Assembly (NCBI GenBank): GCA_947652115.1 | Contig: OX393561.1 | Coordinates: 3,600,449 to 3,664,448 of the forward strand | Origin: Blastomussa wellsi | Lineage: Eukaryota; Cnidaria; Anthozoa; Scleractinia; Plerogyridae | Length of the DNA: 64,000 nucleotides | Reading direction: 5' to 3' | The notes under the pieces: generated by a model | What the model was told of the DNA's origin: nothing | The model's database searches: none | What the model saw: only the letters and a program-made list of their open reading frames with translations | Part shown: positions 1-12,657 of the stretch, in pieces | Layout of the letters: each line of letters opens with the position of its first letter | How positions within the stretch are numbered: the stretch's first letter is position 1 | Program-made: the position numbers and the translations under genes

Positions 1-321
1 CGACCCGCAACAAGTTGATCACGCAAGGTGAAAAACGGGAAACGTCGACGAAAACTTGCAACGAAACAATGTTGCGCGACAAGTTGAAAGGTTTTTGTAT
101 CTCGTATTTCGCCGCCTTAACTACAGTGAGTAACAGAATTTTTTCCCAGAAAAACAAAATAATCGTATGGGGCCGATCGGCTTACTGGGCGGTATAACTC
201 GATTTAAAATGTGCGTGATTTCTCTCCAATGAGAAAATAGCTTGCTTCACAAAGCACTCCACATGGCAGGTTAGGAAATGTTATCACCCTCGAAAGTAAC
301 GATATCAAAACTAAGTGCTTT

Positions 322-3300
322 TTATGGATTTTCAGGGAAGTCCCCATGCGCTTCTGGTTGCATGTAAAAGGCCTGGCTTTGGCCGGGGACGGCGTTGGGG
401 ACCTGGGGTTGCATGGAAAACATATTTTGCTGTTGTGGAACGTCACTTCTTTGCTGCGTCGCTGCTGGCATAGCTTCCTGCTGGCTCACAGGTGATGCCT
501 CCACGGGGCTACTGCTGGAGGATTGCAGCTTCATAAAGTCGGCAAACTGGTCATTCACTGGAGCAACGGGTGCGCTGGGTATTTGGTCTTTTGTGTCAGC
601 GGTTGCTGCACCAAAACTACTAGCACGCCATTGGTCGAAGACTGCATTTGCGTCGGCTGCGGGAGACTGAGCCTGAATAAATAGAATTACATTTAATCAA
701 TTTGGCAATGTTAGCTGCCGTTTAAGTTACCTCCGACTCTCTCTCTTGCTGGAGTTCGTTTTTGCAATTGGGTGATTTCTTTGAGTTTGGTGATACATTC
801 CTGCGATTTGATATTAAATAATAATTATTTGTGTCACATGAAACGAGAGAGAAGACATCTTTCATTTGCTTCACTGTTGCCAAGCTACAGTATCAAGATT
901 GTTTCTAAATTTACAGCTTGGGTTAAACGTTTTCGCAGGATAATTCATGCGGGATATATATTTTTATCTATCTTGCGGACAACGATTATATTTAATATAG
1001 AAATAAACTCCCGCATACATAAATGCAAAAAATAAAGTAAGCATCATTTAACAATGCATTTTTAGTTATATCCCCAATTCCTGGTCGAAGCCGGCTAACA
1101 GATTTGCATTGCGCAAAAACTAAAGTAGTTTTAAAGCTTTTTTAAACCCAAAAGACTCATGGCTACTCCCCAGGCATTACAAACGTAGTAAACCTTCGCG
1201 CAACCTGAATTCACAAGTTCAAGTTCACTAACCTGAGTGCTGTCTGGGATGGTATTCTTGGCTACAGCATTCATGCCCATATTCTGATCCGATGGTTGAA
1301 AAGGGACTGGATTGGTCGAGTATTGGTTCACTGGACTGGGTGCAAAAACTGCCTGAGTTTGTTCTGGTACTGCAGGGTTTTGTGCTAGGGCTTAAAAAGG
1401 AAAGAAGGATACAAAAATCATCCATAAAAAATTCACATAGAATGATTTTGCAATGAGTGTCGAGAACAAAAACCATACAGACAACCCACTGTCAGTCAGA
1501 GAGGTGTGCGGCTTATAGATTTTAGATACAGTAAAATAACTGAAAAAGGGCTGGCGGGGACGAACACGAGTTCCCCGTCTTTTTGACGTGTCCGTGGAGA
1601 GAGAGTTCACAGAAATTACGCTGGCCAATCACAAAGAGCACAGCCTATACATGCTCGCGGTGGAAAAGCGCGGGAAAAATGTTTAAGAAGTCGTGATTGG
1701 TTTTGGTTTTAATTTTGATTGGTTAAAAAGTGGCGCAATCAATCACTAAGCATATTGATGTAAAATCAAAACAAATGCAATTTACTTGCGACACTCCAGT
1801 GATGGGTTGGCTAAATGATATGAGGATGATAGTGGCTGTCAGAGGTCGATTTACTGGTATCTGAACGGCTGTGAATATGCACTACACTGTGTGTCTGTCA
1901 TTTTCGTCACTGTATTATGTTTTAGTAAGATTTTAGTAAGTCATGTCAAGCGTACACGTAACGTGTCAGTATTGTCCTGCATTTCGTTTCACATTACTTC
2001 CTGTCGCTGAGCAACAGTATGGAGTAATCACGGTATCTCCAACAGCGGGCTTAACTGTTGAAATTAATTTGGTTCAAAACTGTTGCATGCACGCTTGAAT
2101 GATTGTAACTCTTTACCCATGTTGGGGTAGTATGAGAGGGCCTGGGGCGGCCCGGAAATTCCTTGCTGTTGAGCTACCATGTTCTGCATAGGCACGTTAG
2201 GAACCTGGAATCCAGCGGTTGCAGGGACTTGCATCTTTTTCGCTAGAACGTGGACAACAAAAACGAGCGAAGGATGTTAAGAAAAGATTCATTTCACATC
2301 CAAGACGAATGGAAAATTTTCACTTTTGGAATGGTACTTGAATTTATTTGAAGAGTTTCGTTAAAATTGCTTTTCTGCCCACGAGACTCCAGTACGTTGC
2401 TCTTAAACTGTCCGATAGCTGAAAAAGTAATTTTTGTCCTGTGTGTCCAATGTTGCCATTTGCAACTCTCTGCCTCCCCTCCCACCGAAAAACGAAAAAC
2501 CTGGGAGTTGCCTCTCGTTCCCTTGTCCTACGCGTTAAGCGTGGAATTGTGGGAACAAACGTTGAAAGGAAAATAAATTTCGCGTTTTGTCTACTTCCCA
2601 CCAAGCCCGTTGCTTCCGTTTTCCAGGTCGAGTTAGCAACAGGTCTAACTGGGCATGGAACCATGTTATTTTTGGTCAGTCATGATTACGCAACAATCGG
2701 CTTCGCTAGTTCAGAAAAATCGTAAAACCCGAATTATCTTTGACGCGAAATCGAATATTACGAAGTCAACAAAGCAAAACTAGCTATTGGCAGCAAGCAG
2801 GAAGAAAAAGGGACCATGTTAGAGTATCGCTGTTATTATCTGGGTTAGCAGCTATTAGAATGTTAACTGAATGGTTGTTTGGCGGCGAGTCTCAATTTTG
2901 AAAACTTGTTTAAACTGGTTCCTCCCATCACCTGCTTCTTCGTCATGGTCGTTGTGGTCATCATCGTCATCGTCATCATCGTCGTCGTCGTCATCGCTGT
3001 AATCATTGTCGTTTGCGTTACTATGTTCGCTGAAATCGCTATGGTCAGTTTCATAGTCGTCTTCATAGTCATGTTCGTTTGTAGCGTGCTGGTGGCTGTT
3101 GTAAGGTCTGACGTTGACAGCTTGGTCGGTGTCTTCTCTCGGGCTGCCGTCTGGACGTAATAGCGCTGACTTCACGTCGGCGTCCGTTGTACCGTCTGTT
3201 GTTAATGTGTTATACAATGTTATGTCGGTTAGTTGTTAGTGGGCAATTTTGATAAGGGTGGTTATAACATTAGTATACTTACTTAAGCATAACGCATTGT

Positions 3301-5648
3301 TGTGTTAGCTTGTTTAAAATTACGTTAGCTTGACTGAACCCATTGCTTATTTAGACTGACCTCCCAATGTTGCTCGGAAACTGATTCATCTTGACTCCAC
3401 ATATTGGACTCTAGTTTGCAACTGAACGTTTGGCATAAGCAGTAACAGCGTTTTTTAATAATTCGGACGCAAGCACATACGCAACCAGTAAGTCTGGTGT
3501 CAAGCGTTTTAGACACCGCGCATATGCGTCAGGTTTACTTTCAGCAAGGCAGGCGCGCGGCCATGATCCATCGTTGACATAATTTTAGCCTAAAGAGTGA
3601 ACTTACGATGCTGATAGCAAAAATTGGAAGCAAAATTATAAAGGTGGAAACTGAGTGGTAAATAAACATAAAACAATGTACCTCTAGTATAAATCTTAAC
3701 CTTAAATATTCAGGGGTTTTCCTTAAAAATCGCCAAAATGTTCACATTTTCAGACATTCTCTCGTTTTTCCGGAGTGTTGCGTTTTACAGTGTCCAGTCG
3801 ACCGCAACATTTTTACCCGTGCTGCTTTTGTAAAGCGTTCGGATAAATGACGAACGTTTCACGAAAATGGCTGACCTCAGACCTCTCGATAGCCGACTGC
3901 TTCCTTTCAGCCGCAACCTTGAATGCCCACTAATCTGCTACGTTCTCAAGCTCTTTGTCCTCTATGCTATGGTACTAAGGTGTTTATTAATCTGTTAGCG
4001 TGACTGTTTATTTCCTGTCAATCACTCAACTGTAACTCGTCAACTAGCCAATGAAATTGATTTACCTGCATCTTCCTTGACTTTCTTCATGCAGCGCGCC
4101 ATTTGAATTTTGTACTCATACATGAGAAGCTTTCCATTGGCGTAATCGTCGACGATGTTTTGGCAGTCGGCCGGTGGGCCCCTCAAGAGAATTGCTGTCG
4201 TGGAAGAGAAGGGAAAATTGTTAAGACGTACTACGAATGACTTACTGAAGTTCAGGCGGCATAGAAGACGAGGTGGGATTGGGGCTAGCGGGTTTGGGGG
4301 GCGGGGTCACGATTTTCGCAATTCGTCCATTAAGCTGGTGTTTTCAAATTCTCCCGGTCACCGATGCTTCGGGAACAAGAGGAGAATTATTTTCCCCGTC
4401 CTATGTTCCCCTGTCTCCCGTTAATTTCCCACCCTCAGTTCCACCTAACAGCAAAGGGCGTCTGCATGAACACAAATGCCAGGATTACTGCAAAGGTCAG
4501 GAACTACTGTCGATGGTGAATTCAGTCAATATTTGTTGTGTATGCTTTATAAACAAATAACAGTAGCATCCAAGATTGGATGACTAAAAAACCAAAATGA
4601 TGTTTCTCTTATGTAAGGCACACGCATCAAAGTTTCGATGCTTTTACACTATTTTTAACCCTTCGCTCATGTGGTTATGAACGTTCCCATGGTAACGCAT
4701 AGGCAAATGAAGACCGTACTTCATGTAATAGAGTCATTAAATATTTCCCAAGACGCTGACTAACGTTAGCCTTGCTCGATACATAAATGAACACATTTCT
4801 TCCTTAATTATTCGAGAGAATACTGGCAAAATAAATAGACATTTTATCGTGTAGAGTGTCGTGAAGAGGATTAATAATGCACGTGTGATGACTACCTTAG
4901 CTTGACTTTGGGGAGCTTCGAGGAGTTAAAATACTAATTACAAGTGACTTTCTCAAGGAAAGCAAACTTTTATTAAAGTTTGGTTGGACAGCAATTTCAG
5001 AAGTAGAACCTTCATATAATTATCACCATGTGTACCAACGTTACGATGGCAGGATGAACCGAGGTTTGCTTTAGAGAACATGTCTAATATTAATAAACCT
5101 TTACGATCGATTTAGATTTTTCTCAGTCGGAAATCCTCGATTAGAAGTCAATATTGACTAAAGATGTTTCAGCCACTCTTCCTTTAATTTATTGCATTCT
5201 ACTTGAAAAGCTCAGAATTCCCTGGAGAGAATGCCATAAATTTATTTTGAAAATGTTATCTGGTACCTGTCACAACACACTTCCACCTCTCGGCGGTGAT
5301 CCGAATCATAGAAGGAAATTAAATGATTATAAGGTTACCTTTGGTGCTATTGTCTTTCTTTCCTTCAGTAGTTGTCTTGTTGGCGGTTTTATCATCCGTC
5401 TTTTGTAGTTTTTGGTCTTTTTTCTTCAAATCTGCCTCCGAGTCATGTTTTTTGTTAGTACCCTTATGCTTCTTAGCGCCGGTCTTCTGTTTGTCGGTGT
5501 CCCTATGTTGTTTCTGTTGTTTATGTTTTTTATCCTCACCCGTTTTGGTTATTTTGGTTTTCGCGTCTTTCTTCGCCTTACTCTTCGACGATTTGGCCGC
5601 ACAAATTGCGATGAGCACAAGAAGAATCAATAGAACGCTTAACCTCAT
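322..5648 (-). CDS. Gene A: secreted modular low-complexity protein (443 aa, 6 exons)
   Basis: Not a family I recognise. Exons by splice signals: 5648-5339, 4194-4066, 3195-2932, 2242-2117, 1384-1233, 672-322. Exon lengths sum to 1332 bases (443 codons plus stop) and every junction keeps frame; all introns are phase 1 except the last (phase 0). Exon 1 encodes a signal peptide (MRLSVLLILLVLIAICAA) and a Lys-rich block. Exon 2 holds a cysteine pair, DC-x23-C, in a likely helical stretch. Exon 3 is very acidic, with 13 consecutive Asp. Exons 4-6 are rich in Gln, Pro, Met and Ala, with recurring QVPN-type motifs. An in-frame Met 6 codons upstream (5666) is possible, but the later Met starts a cleaner signal peptide. 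The layout resembles gene C at 14.5-19.6 kb. Secreted matrix or mineral-binding protein is inference from composition. Exon calls are solid; transcript start and polyA site were not found. Confidence 0.72.
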
Positions 5649-5699
5649 CGTACAATCGAAGTCCAAGAGTCCAAGGGGAAATTAACACTGTGGTAAATT

Positions 5700-7384
5700 T
5701 CTAGGATTTTTCTCCCTACGGTTGACAACACCACCCGGCCGCGCGCGCGCTCTACAATCGCTCTTACGTTACGAAGAGCGACAACTTTATGAATTATACA
5801 TGGTTTCATTTGCGCGTCAATTTTTTTAACATATATACAGGAAATACCTGCTCAAATTGTTACGATCTTTTAAGAAGTAGCAGGTGAAATTTGTCTTCAC
5901 GTTTGTAACTGTCTTTTTCCGTATCCCTTCGGCCGACTAATTTCTGGTGCACTATAAAAACGGCGATGTGAATTCGAAAAACAGTGTTTGGGATTACAGG
6001 AAATTTCGGTTACATTTCGTTCAATTTTTACCTTATGAGGTAGTACCTCACCTCCACTCATTCGACATTGACAGCTAGCCAGCCTAAAACATGGAAGGAA
6101 GTATTCCAGAATACATAGAACTAGAATCAGAATTCCGTACACGAGTAGCAGCTCAGTGGATGCAATGAAACCTTTATAAAATTGTCGACGTCGTATTGGC
6201 AAAGATTGTCAAACGGGTGTAGCACAAGGGCTAGATCAGGTTAATGGTTCTGGTCGCTAGACCATCTAGTGCAGCAAGTGTAGTATTTTAGGGGAAAATA
6301 TTTGTCATTTGTACTGATGTCTAATCCTGTATAACTGAATCCGGTACTGGCAAAGCATGGTCTTACAGATCTCGTGTCATTGTCGATGTACCGTGCGTGA
6401 GTCAAAATACTGGATCAGCCGACTTTACCAGACACAGTACATAATTAAAACCAACATAACCTCGTCCAATATTGATGCAAATGCATGTTTTTGGAAGCTT
6501 TCATTTTCAAACGCAGCCTTCGCGATTTCGTCTGGGCTTTTTTAACGGATGTTTTTAACTCGTCTTTTATGTTATCTCTAGCTTGTCTCGAAGGTGGACA
6601 TCATGCCGAATCCTCATATTTTGTTACATTTGTTACAAATGTTTCACGTTTTCTTTTTGTCAGATTGTTTCCCATGAAGTATTTTATGCGGCACATCTCA
6701 CTATGGCAAAGACCGTCTATTAAAATGGCCGGCCTTCTGCAACTTATTCTTAACGCCTATCCATATCGATTTTCTCCCAAACGTGTCACACTTAATAAAG
6801 AGCATAGTATTGACGGGAGATGAGAGGAGAAATCGTTACGTCAGAGCTATGTGATGCTCTTTTTAAGTACCGCAAATTAGGGTTCAGGTATAGTTAATAA
6901 AAAGGGTCCGCAAGGTGCTGCTGTCTTAGCTGAGTTAAAAGTTCACCCCATTCTTCGGCTATCAGAGCAGGTCAGTAGATTTTGCGGATCTTAGCTATTA
7001 GTTGTAAAACACGTCATTTCTCAGTCTGCAGTTTCGACTTTTACCAATTCTTAGCTACTGGTTAACTGAGCTCCATAGAAGACCCTCTAATGACATACCA
7101 CACCCAAAAATAACACGCGGCTGGGTTTCCTCCGCGCATTAAAACTGGTTCAATCCTTAGTGAATCAATCTTCAGTGAATTGTTGGCAAGTCAGTGGGAA
7201 TCAACCAGAAACAGTTCTCTACAATAGCTACATTCTCTGCCATCACATTTAACGTTGCATATTTAAATGAAAATAATATTTTGAGTCATTTTTTGCGACG
7301 AACCAAAGAAACCTAAAACTACTCGTTTACTAAGAAGAAAAACAACAAAGAGGTGATACTAAACCATAAAGGAACAAATGAATA
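5700..7384. other. Upstream region of gene A, no gene seen
   Basis: It contains a GC-rich alternating run (ccggccgcgcgcgcgc, about 5735) near the expected promoter of gene A. No supported exon on either strand. A hydrophobic minus frame at 5897-6202 was considered and rejected. Confidence 0.5.
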
Positions 7385-7385
7385 G

Positions 7386-7430
<45 letters not shown>

Positions 7431-7500
7431 GTATAACAATATAATTTGGTTTTATCAACTGGGTTGATAATGTCAATTGGCCACCGTAAAGAGATTCAAG

Positions 7501-7540
7501 AGCTGACGTTTCGAGCGTTAGCCCTTCGTCGGAGCGAATC
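7501..7540 (-). ncRNA. Hammerhead-ribozyme-like motif in the Penelope-like tail (core altered)
   Basis: Read on the minus strand the segment has the order CCGACGA, stem II GGGC-UAAC-GCUC, CGAAAC and GUC, i.e. the conserved boxes of the minimal hammerhead known from Penelope-like element tails. The usual CUGANGA reads CCGACGA, a change in the catalytic core, so this copy is probably inactive. Confidence 0.6.
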
Positions 7541-8078
7541 AAGGAATTGTGCGTCGTGTGTCTTTATATATAGAAAGATGGAGCTTCGCTATTGGCTGGT
7601 GCCTGGTAACGTGAAAACTTCGGAATAAATTAGTTGAATGAAAAGCGTTCGTTGATACCGCTTTTACGGCTTTCCGTGTTTCCTTGGTGAAGGGAAAGGC
7701 CGCAGACTGCCATATGTTGCTTAGAATGATTTGGGAGATTGAAGTGTCTCGCGACCGGTTTCGATGCATTTTTGTCGTCTTTCTCTACGTCACGAAGGTG
7801 TTCTCGGAATCGGTCGCCAAGTCGTCTCCCTGTTTCGCCGATGTATAAATTTTTGCAAAGAGTGCAAGTTATACAGTAGATGGCATTGGCTGAGGTACAG
7901 GTGAAATGATCAGTGATTTTTATAGATCGCTTGGGTCCCGATATTTTGTCAACGTTGTGAATGAAAGGGCATGTTTTGCATCGTGCGCGAGCGCATTTAA
8001 AAGTTCCGGGTTGATCACTAGTTTGGAATGCACTTCTGACTAAAAAGTTACCTATGTTTTTGTCGCGTTTAAATGAAA

Positions 8079-8936
8079 TTAATGGAGGTTGCGAAAAGAT
8101 TCTACCAGTGTCGGGATCATTTTGAAGTAATTTAAAGTTTTTGAGAATGATGGATTTAACTGCGTGGTTGTGAGGGTGAAATGTGAGGGTGAATGGAATT
8201 CTATCGTTGTTTTCTCTCTGTGACGTTTGTAGTGCTGTCGATCAATTTGCTGGGCGCGATGATGGCCCGCTTGAACAACAGAAGCAGGATAGCCGCGTTT
8301 GTCGAAGAAATTGCACATTTCCTCTGATTTTAAGGAAAAATCAGAGTCGTCACTACAAAGACGGCGAAGTCTAAGAAACTGAGAATAAGGAATGGAATTC
8401 TTGACATGTGATGGATGTGAAGATGAATACAACAAATAGCCATGAGAATCTGTGGGTTTGTAGTGCACACTGGTGCATAAACTGTTGCCTTCGATAGAAA
8501 CTTTGATATCTAGGAATGCTAAGGAAGTATCGGAAATTTCCCAGGTATATTTAAGGGCAGGATGAAACAAATTAACAGCGGTTATAAATTGATTAAGATC
8601 CTCTCTGGTAGAAGAGGTAGCGCCGATACAGTCGTCAATGTAGCGACGATAGAGTTCAGGTTTTGGGCCGTTGTATTGATTGAAAAATTGGTGTTCAATG
8701 TAGCCTACGAAAAGATTGGCGTAGCTGGGTCCCATTTTGGTACCCATGGCCACGCCATTGATTTGTTTGTAATAATTGTTCGCGAATGAAAAACAGTCGA
8801 GTGTTAACACTAACTCAGCCAGGCGGAGTAGTGTTTCCGAGCTTGGTTCCTTAACAGTGCGTAAATCAAAAAAATGTTTGAGGGCTAGAAGACCTTCGCC
8901 ATTTGGGATGACGGTGTAAAGAGATGTAATATCCAT
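8079..8936 (-). pseudogene. Reverse-transcriptase fragment of the Penelope-like element
   Basis: 285 open codons. The RT motifs end near codon 240; residues after about 8218 are out-of-frame relative to the family. Catalytic YIDD is intact, but the N-terminal part of the RT and the endonuclease are not in this frame. Confidence 0.85.
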
Positions 8937-9010
8937 AGTGAAAATAAGTTTGTCTTCGCCCAGGAAATTGAAATCGCGAAGTGCGTGTTGACTGTCTTTA
9001 ACGTATGACG

Positions 9011-10374
9011 GTAAAGATCATAAGGAACAAGGATGGTTAAAGGCATTTTGCAAGAATATCGTATGTTAATAATGACGAAAGCGGTACGTTTTTACCCGTA
9101 ATTTTCATTTTGGCTTGTTTACATATCATCGTGTGAGGCTTAACAAACATTGCAGGCGGAGATTGCACAGTACGGACTAGAAATGGCCTTTAAGGATGGA
9201 GAAGATTGAGACGGATGACGGATTTGAATTAACAGGGAGTTTTAGCAACGACGACGGCGACGGCAACGAAAGCGTCCTTTCTCGTTTCTGTGACGCTTTC
9301 GTAATTATTTAAATTTGTTTAACTTGGAAAATGTTGGCGAACTGTCCAGGGACTAAATTACTATGAAAGGCGTTAAGGTAAGGAAAAAGAAAGAAAACTT
9401 TGCCGCCATGCGCTCACGTTCTCGCGAAAACAAAAAAAAAATGGTCATTTCACGTTGCTGGTTTGCAGATGACGGCACAGAAATGTACAAAACTATAAAA
9501 CGCACGTGGAGAGCGATTGTTGTTGCTCATTAAACTTATTGTTTTGTGTCGTTCTCGTTGCCGTTGCCGTCCTAGTTGCTAAAACTCCCTAATTGTTGTT
9601 CCCGGACGGGGTAACTCCCAGAAAAGACAGGGATGCTTGTGGCAAATTTTGAATTGAACCTCTGAAAGAAACCAATCTGGGCGTGGCTTAAGGTTTTATT
9701 GACCCCTAACAGATACCAAAATACTAAAAATAAGATTTATATTTATATTTCTTAGAGTGTAACCCTAAACAATACCTTGACTGCCAAACATACTGGCACC
9801 GTTTTGCCCGGAACTTCCTAAGTGAGACGACGAGAACTTGATCCCCGTTTAACTGATATGGGATTCCCCCCCTCCCACCTCCCCTGGATTGCTATCACTG
9901 AGAATCGAGGTCTGGTATCAGTATGGCCAATGTATGGTCAACCAACAAAGTGCTTTATTTTGTTCCAGGACTGGGCTACGGTCAATCTCATTAACCTCCC
10001 CTACTATCTGATCTAAACTGAATTAACTCGGGATTAACTGGAAATTCATTTCATCTAGTCAATAACTATCAATACCTAACTTATCACATATACACTTTTC
10101 GTACAAACAAGTACACACCTTGCTTATTTTATCGATCGCCGCCAAGAGAAAGTATGCTGTTGATTTGTTTAAAATTGCTATTTTAAGCGGGTAAAGCCAG
10201 CAGGTATTTACATTACTGTAGGTAACGGAATATATTTGCGTGTATTTTCGGATTTTATGCGAAATCCATGCAGTTCATACGCTTAAAACATTCACCCATT
10301 CTGATGACCAGATCATAGTTGCTTTTTAAATAAATCAAGTGGAGGAACAAATTGACATTAACACGCATACTTAC
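9011..10374. other. Intron or intergenic DNA downstream of the orphan exon
   Basis: No exon could be supported. About 9240-9590 contains two inverse copies of a motif like cgacggcgacggcaacga against tcgttgccgttgccgtcc, probably the ends of a decayed repeat of about 350 bases. Confidence 0.4.
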
Positions 10375-10507
10375 GATCGTGTTCGACTATGAGGTCCCAT
10401 CTTTTAACGATCGTCTTTGCTTGCAATGACCCGTGTTTTGTTGGTTTTCCTAACGCTGAACACACACAAGATACAAACAAAACGCAAGCGACTGTGAATG
10501 GAACCAT
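10375..10507 (-). CDS. Orphan signal-peptide first exon (gene B or alternative first exon of gene A)
   Basis: From an ATG at 10507 the frame encodes 44 residues beginning with a strong hydrophobic leader (MVPFTVACVLFVSCVCSALG), followed by a Lys/His/Arg-containing segment. It stops at a consensus donor (GATC then GTAAGT), leaving phase 1. This is the layout of exon 1 in genes A and C. I could not find a matching second exon between here and gene A; a Penelope-like element fills much of that interval. Because the donor phase matches the acceptor of gene A exon 2 at 4194, it could be a distal alternative first exon of gene A. It could also be the surviving 5' end of a separate paralogue. The exon itself looks real; its gene assignment is open. 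Confidence 0.5.
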
Positions 10508-12397
10508 TCTTTCTACCACAACGGTGTTGTTCCGCTTGAGTTGAGCGAGATTAAAACTTGAGAAATTCAATAAAAATCGGCAAATATTTAATATCTACCG
10601 TGAACGAAGTCGCCAAATTTGGCACTTGTGTTGCTCTAGTCATATCTCACCCCGCGTTTTGGTATTACGTCATGGGTTGTTTAAGGAAAGCCAATTGGAT
10701 CGCTGCACTGGCGGAAAATAATTTTATAAGATGCGCATTTTTGGAGGATAGGCTGAATTTTAATTGGTTTATTCAAGGTTTATTATTAGCCTTAGCGGGT
10801 GCCGAGACAAGCAAACTTTAAATCTGGTCAACGGCAAAATTGTCACCTTTGAAGGAAATCAGATCAAACGTTAAATACAGAGTATTAAAATTTCAGAAGT
10901 CGCAACGAATTTGACAACTGTGGTAGCGTTCCTTTTAACCAATCTAAATCCAGATTTTGCGATGTGGAATTAGATTTCTCGTTCCATTTTTTAACAACCA
11001 ATCTTCCAATCCAAACAATCTATCTTTGAAGGTAGATCTTCAGATAGGTATCTGAAGCTGGTCGGTTCAGAGTTTCGTTCCATTTGAGTAACCTTTGTCC
11101 GAAGTTATATGATGTGGCCAGTCAGCTCGACATACAAAACAAATCCCTTGATCCCCAGGTCCCTTCATTTCTTCACTTCTTCCTTCTAACACGGAAAATA
11201 GATTGGTTAAAACGAACGCTCCACCTATAACTACCATTTGTGATGTTAATCTCGCATGGCAATTTGAGACACGCTACTTCCAGATTGAGGAAGTAACGCG
11301 TGAATTTGGACTGACAAGGTGTTTGCCTAATTTTTGCCTTACTTTCGAGGCCCGTTACGGCCATGCTAGATCCGTTCAATATGGTGGTCCTCAACCTCGT
11401 CCCCAGAGCCCGCTTTTCTTTTGGTCAGAACCAAGAACACGGACTCTGGCCAGGGCGGATTTTTGGAGCATGCGCATAGTGCATTGCTTTGATTCTCAGC
11501 CAATCAGATTAAGCGAAAAAATTCTGAATCTGCGCCGAACGGCTGGGAGTCCGTGCAATGTGGACTGACTGAAAGAAAAGCGGGTTCTGGGGACGAGATT
11601 GGGTGGTCTTTGGGATTTAAACCACCCCAGTAGACAGAAATAATGTGCAAGTTCATAGGCTCGCGTGCGTAACATAGGTACAAGGAGATGAGAAAAGCAA
11701 CATATTTCCTCTCCTAAGGAAGTAGAAGTACTCTCAGTCCACTAAGAACAAATGAACGTAATAAATTTTGTGGTCTACTGCGATCCATGCTTATTTTCAA
11801 TTGCGTTCAAAATCTTATTTCACAGTTTTCATCAATTGCCGGTTTGCAACCAATCCCGAGAGATTCAAATGACAATAAGCATGGCGGCCATGTTGGAGGA
11901 CCAAACAAAAGAGGCTAACCAGAAATTTTTCGTTCTGGTCATCCAACATGGCGTCGATGACGTCACTTGTAAATAAAGAATACCGTGGTCCGTGTTGCTA
12001 ACAGTTTGATAAGAGTGAAAAAAAGGTTTCAGTGTTTCAACGAGTCACTGAAGCGCTGGTGCACTTAAAGATAAGATCGGATGATCAATTCTCAGAACTG
12101 ACAATAAAAGAGCTGTATAACAAATTGTAAGGAGAATTTATACTTAGAAATGAAAATACAAAGAAACCTTTATTTTGTACAAAGCCTTTATGATGACAAA
12201 AAGTTGTTTACGCGTCACACTGATTTATTCTCAATGGTATGAATTATTTTAGCTGACTAAAAGCAACCTATTGATATCTAAGACCATTTACATGTAAATG
12301 CGAAACGCCAAAAAAAACATTACCATAGCCTAGGCTTACTGGAAATGATAAGATGACACAGATATAATCTGTCAACAGGTCTAGATATCATTTCCTA

Positions 12398-12657
12398 ACA
12401 AATGATAATCCACCGTAAGAAAAAAGATGGCGGCTGTACGTTTTACCACAATACCTTGCGTACCAAACAAAGCTCATTGGGCATATATAGAAAGGTATGG
12501 CTTAACGGAAGTCGTTCCTTGACTAACAACATTGCTCTTGCCGAGTTTGACTTTTCTATGTATTTTTATACGCTATTTTATGGTTTTCGCACACAAAGCA
12601 TTATAGGTAAATGCACCAGTCGCCATCTTTTTCCTTACGGTGGATTGTCAACATTTG
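12398..12657. mobile_element. MITE with about 30-bp terminal inverted repeats
   Basis: Left end acaaatgataatccaccgta and onward into agatggcg is the inverse of cgccatctttttccttacgg and onward at the right. No coding sequence inside. Confidence 0.8.

Larger units (their letters stand above)
7385..9010 (-). mobile_element. Penelope-like retroelement (RT and GIY-YIG endonuclease), 5'-truncated and frameshifted
   Basis: Minus-strand coding starts abruptly near 9005, inside the reverse transcriptase. From 8936 the frame shows MDITSLYTVIP, GVAMGTKMGPSYANLF and YRRYIDDC, the RT core. Past about 8218 the frame shifts by one base, and the coding sense continues in another frame through a Cys-rich linker (CARARCKTCPF) to NLYIGETGRRLGDRFREHL at about 7865-7790, a GIY-YIG endonuclease. 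RT plus C-terminal GIY-YIG defines endonuclease-positive Penelope-like elements. The non-coding tail (7385-7620) recurs at 34.4 kb and 36.5 kb. The frameshift and the missing 5' part make this copy dead. It sits between the orphan signal exon and gene A. Confidence 0.88.

Noticed and set aside
2879..3160. Plus-strand hydrophobic Val/Ile-rich frame
   Set aside because: It is the antisense of the poly-Asp exon of gene A (GTC/ATC opposite GAC/GAT).
5323..5685. Plus-strand Phe/Leu/Cys-rich frame
   Set aside because: Antisense of the Lys-rich first exon of gene A, which has a signal peptide and a good donor on the minus strand.
5897..6202. Minus-strand frame with a long hydrophobic stretch and a phase-1 donor-like site
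   Set aside because: No Cys-pair exon, no credible acceptor or partner, and the hydrophobic segment starts late; probably chance.
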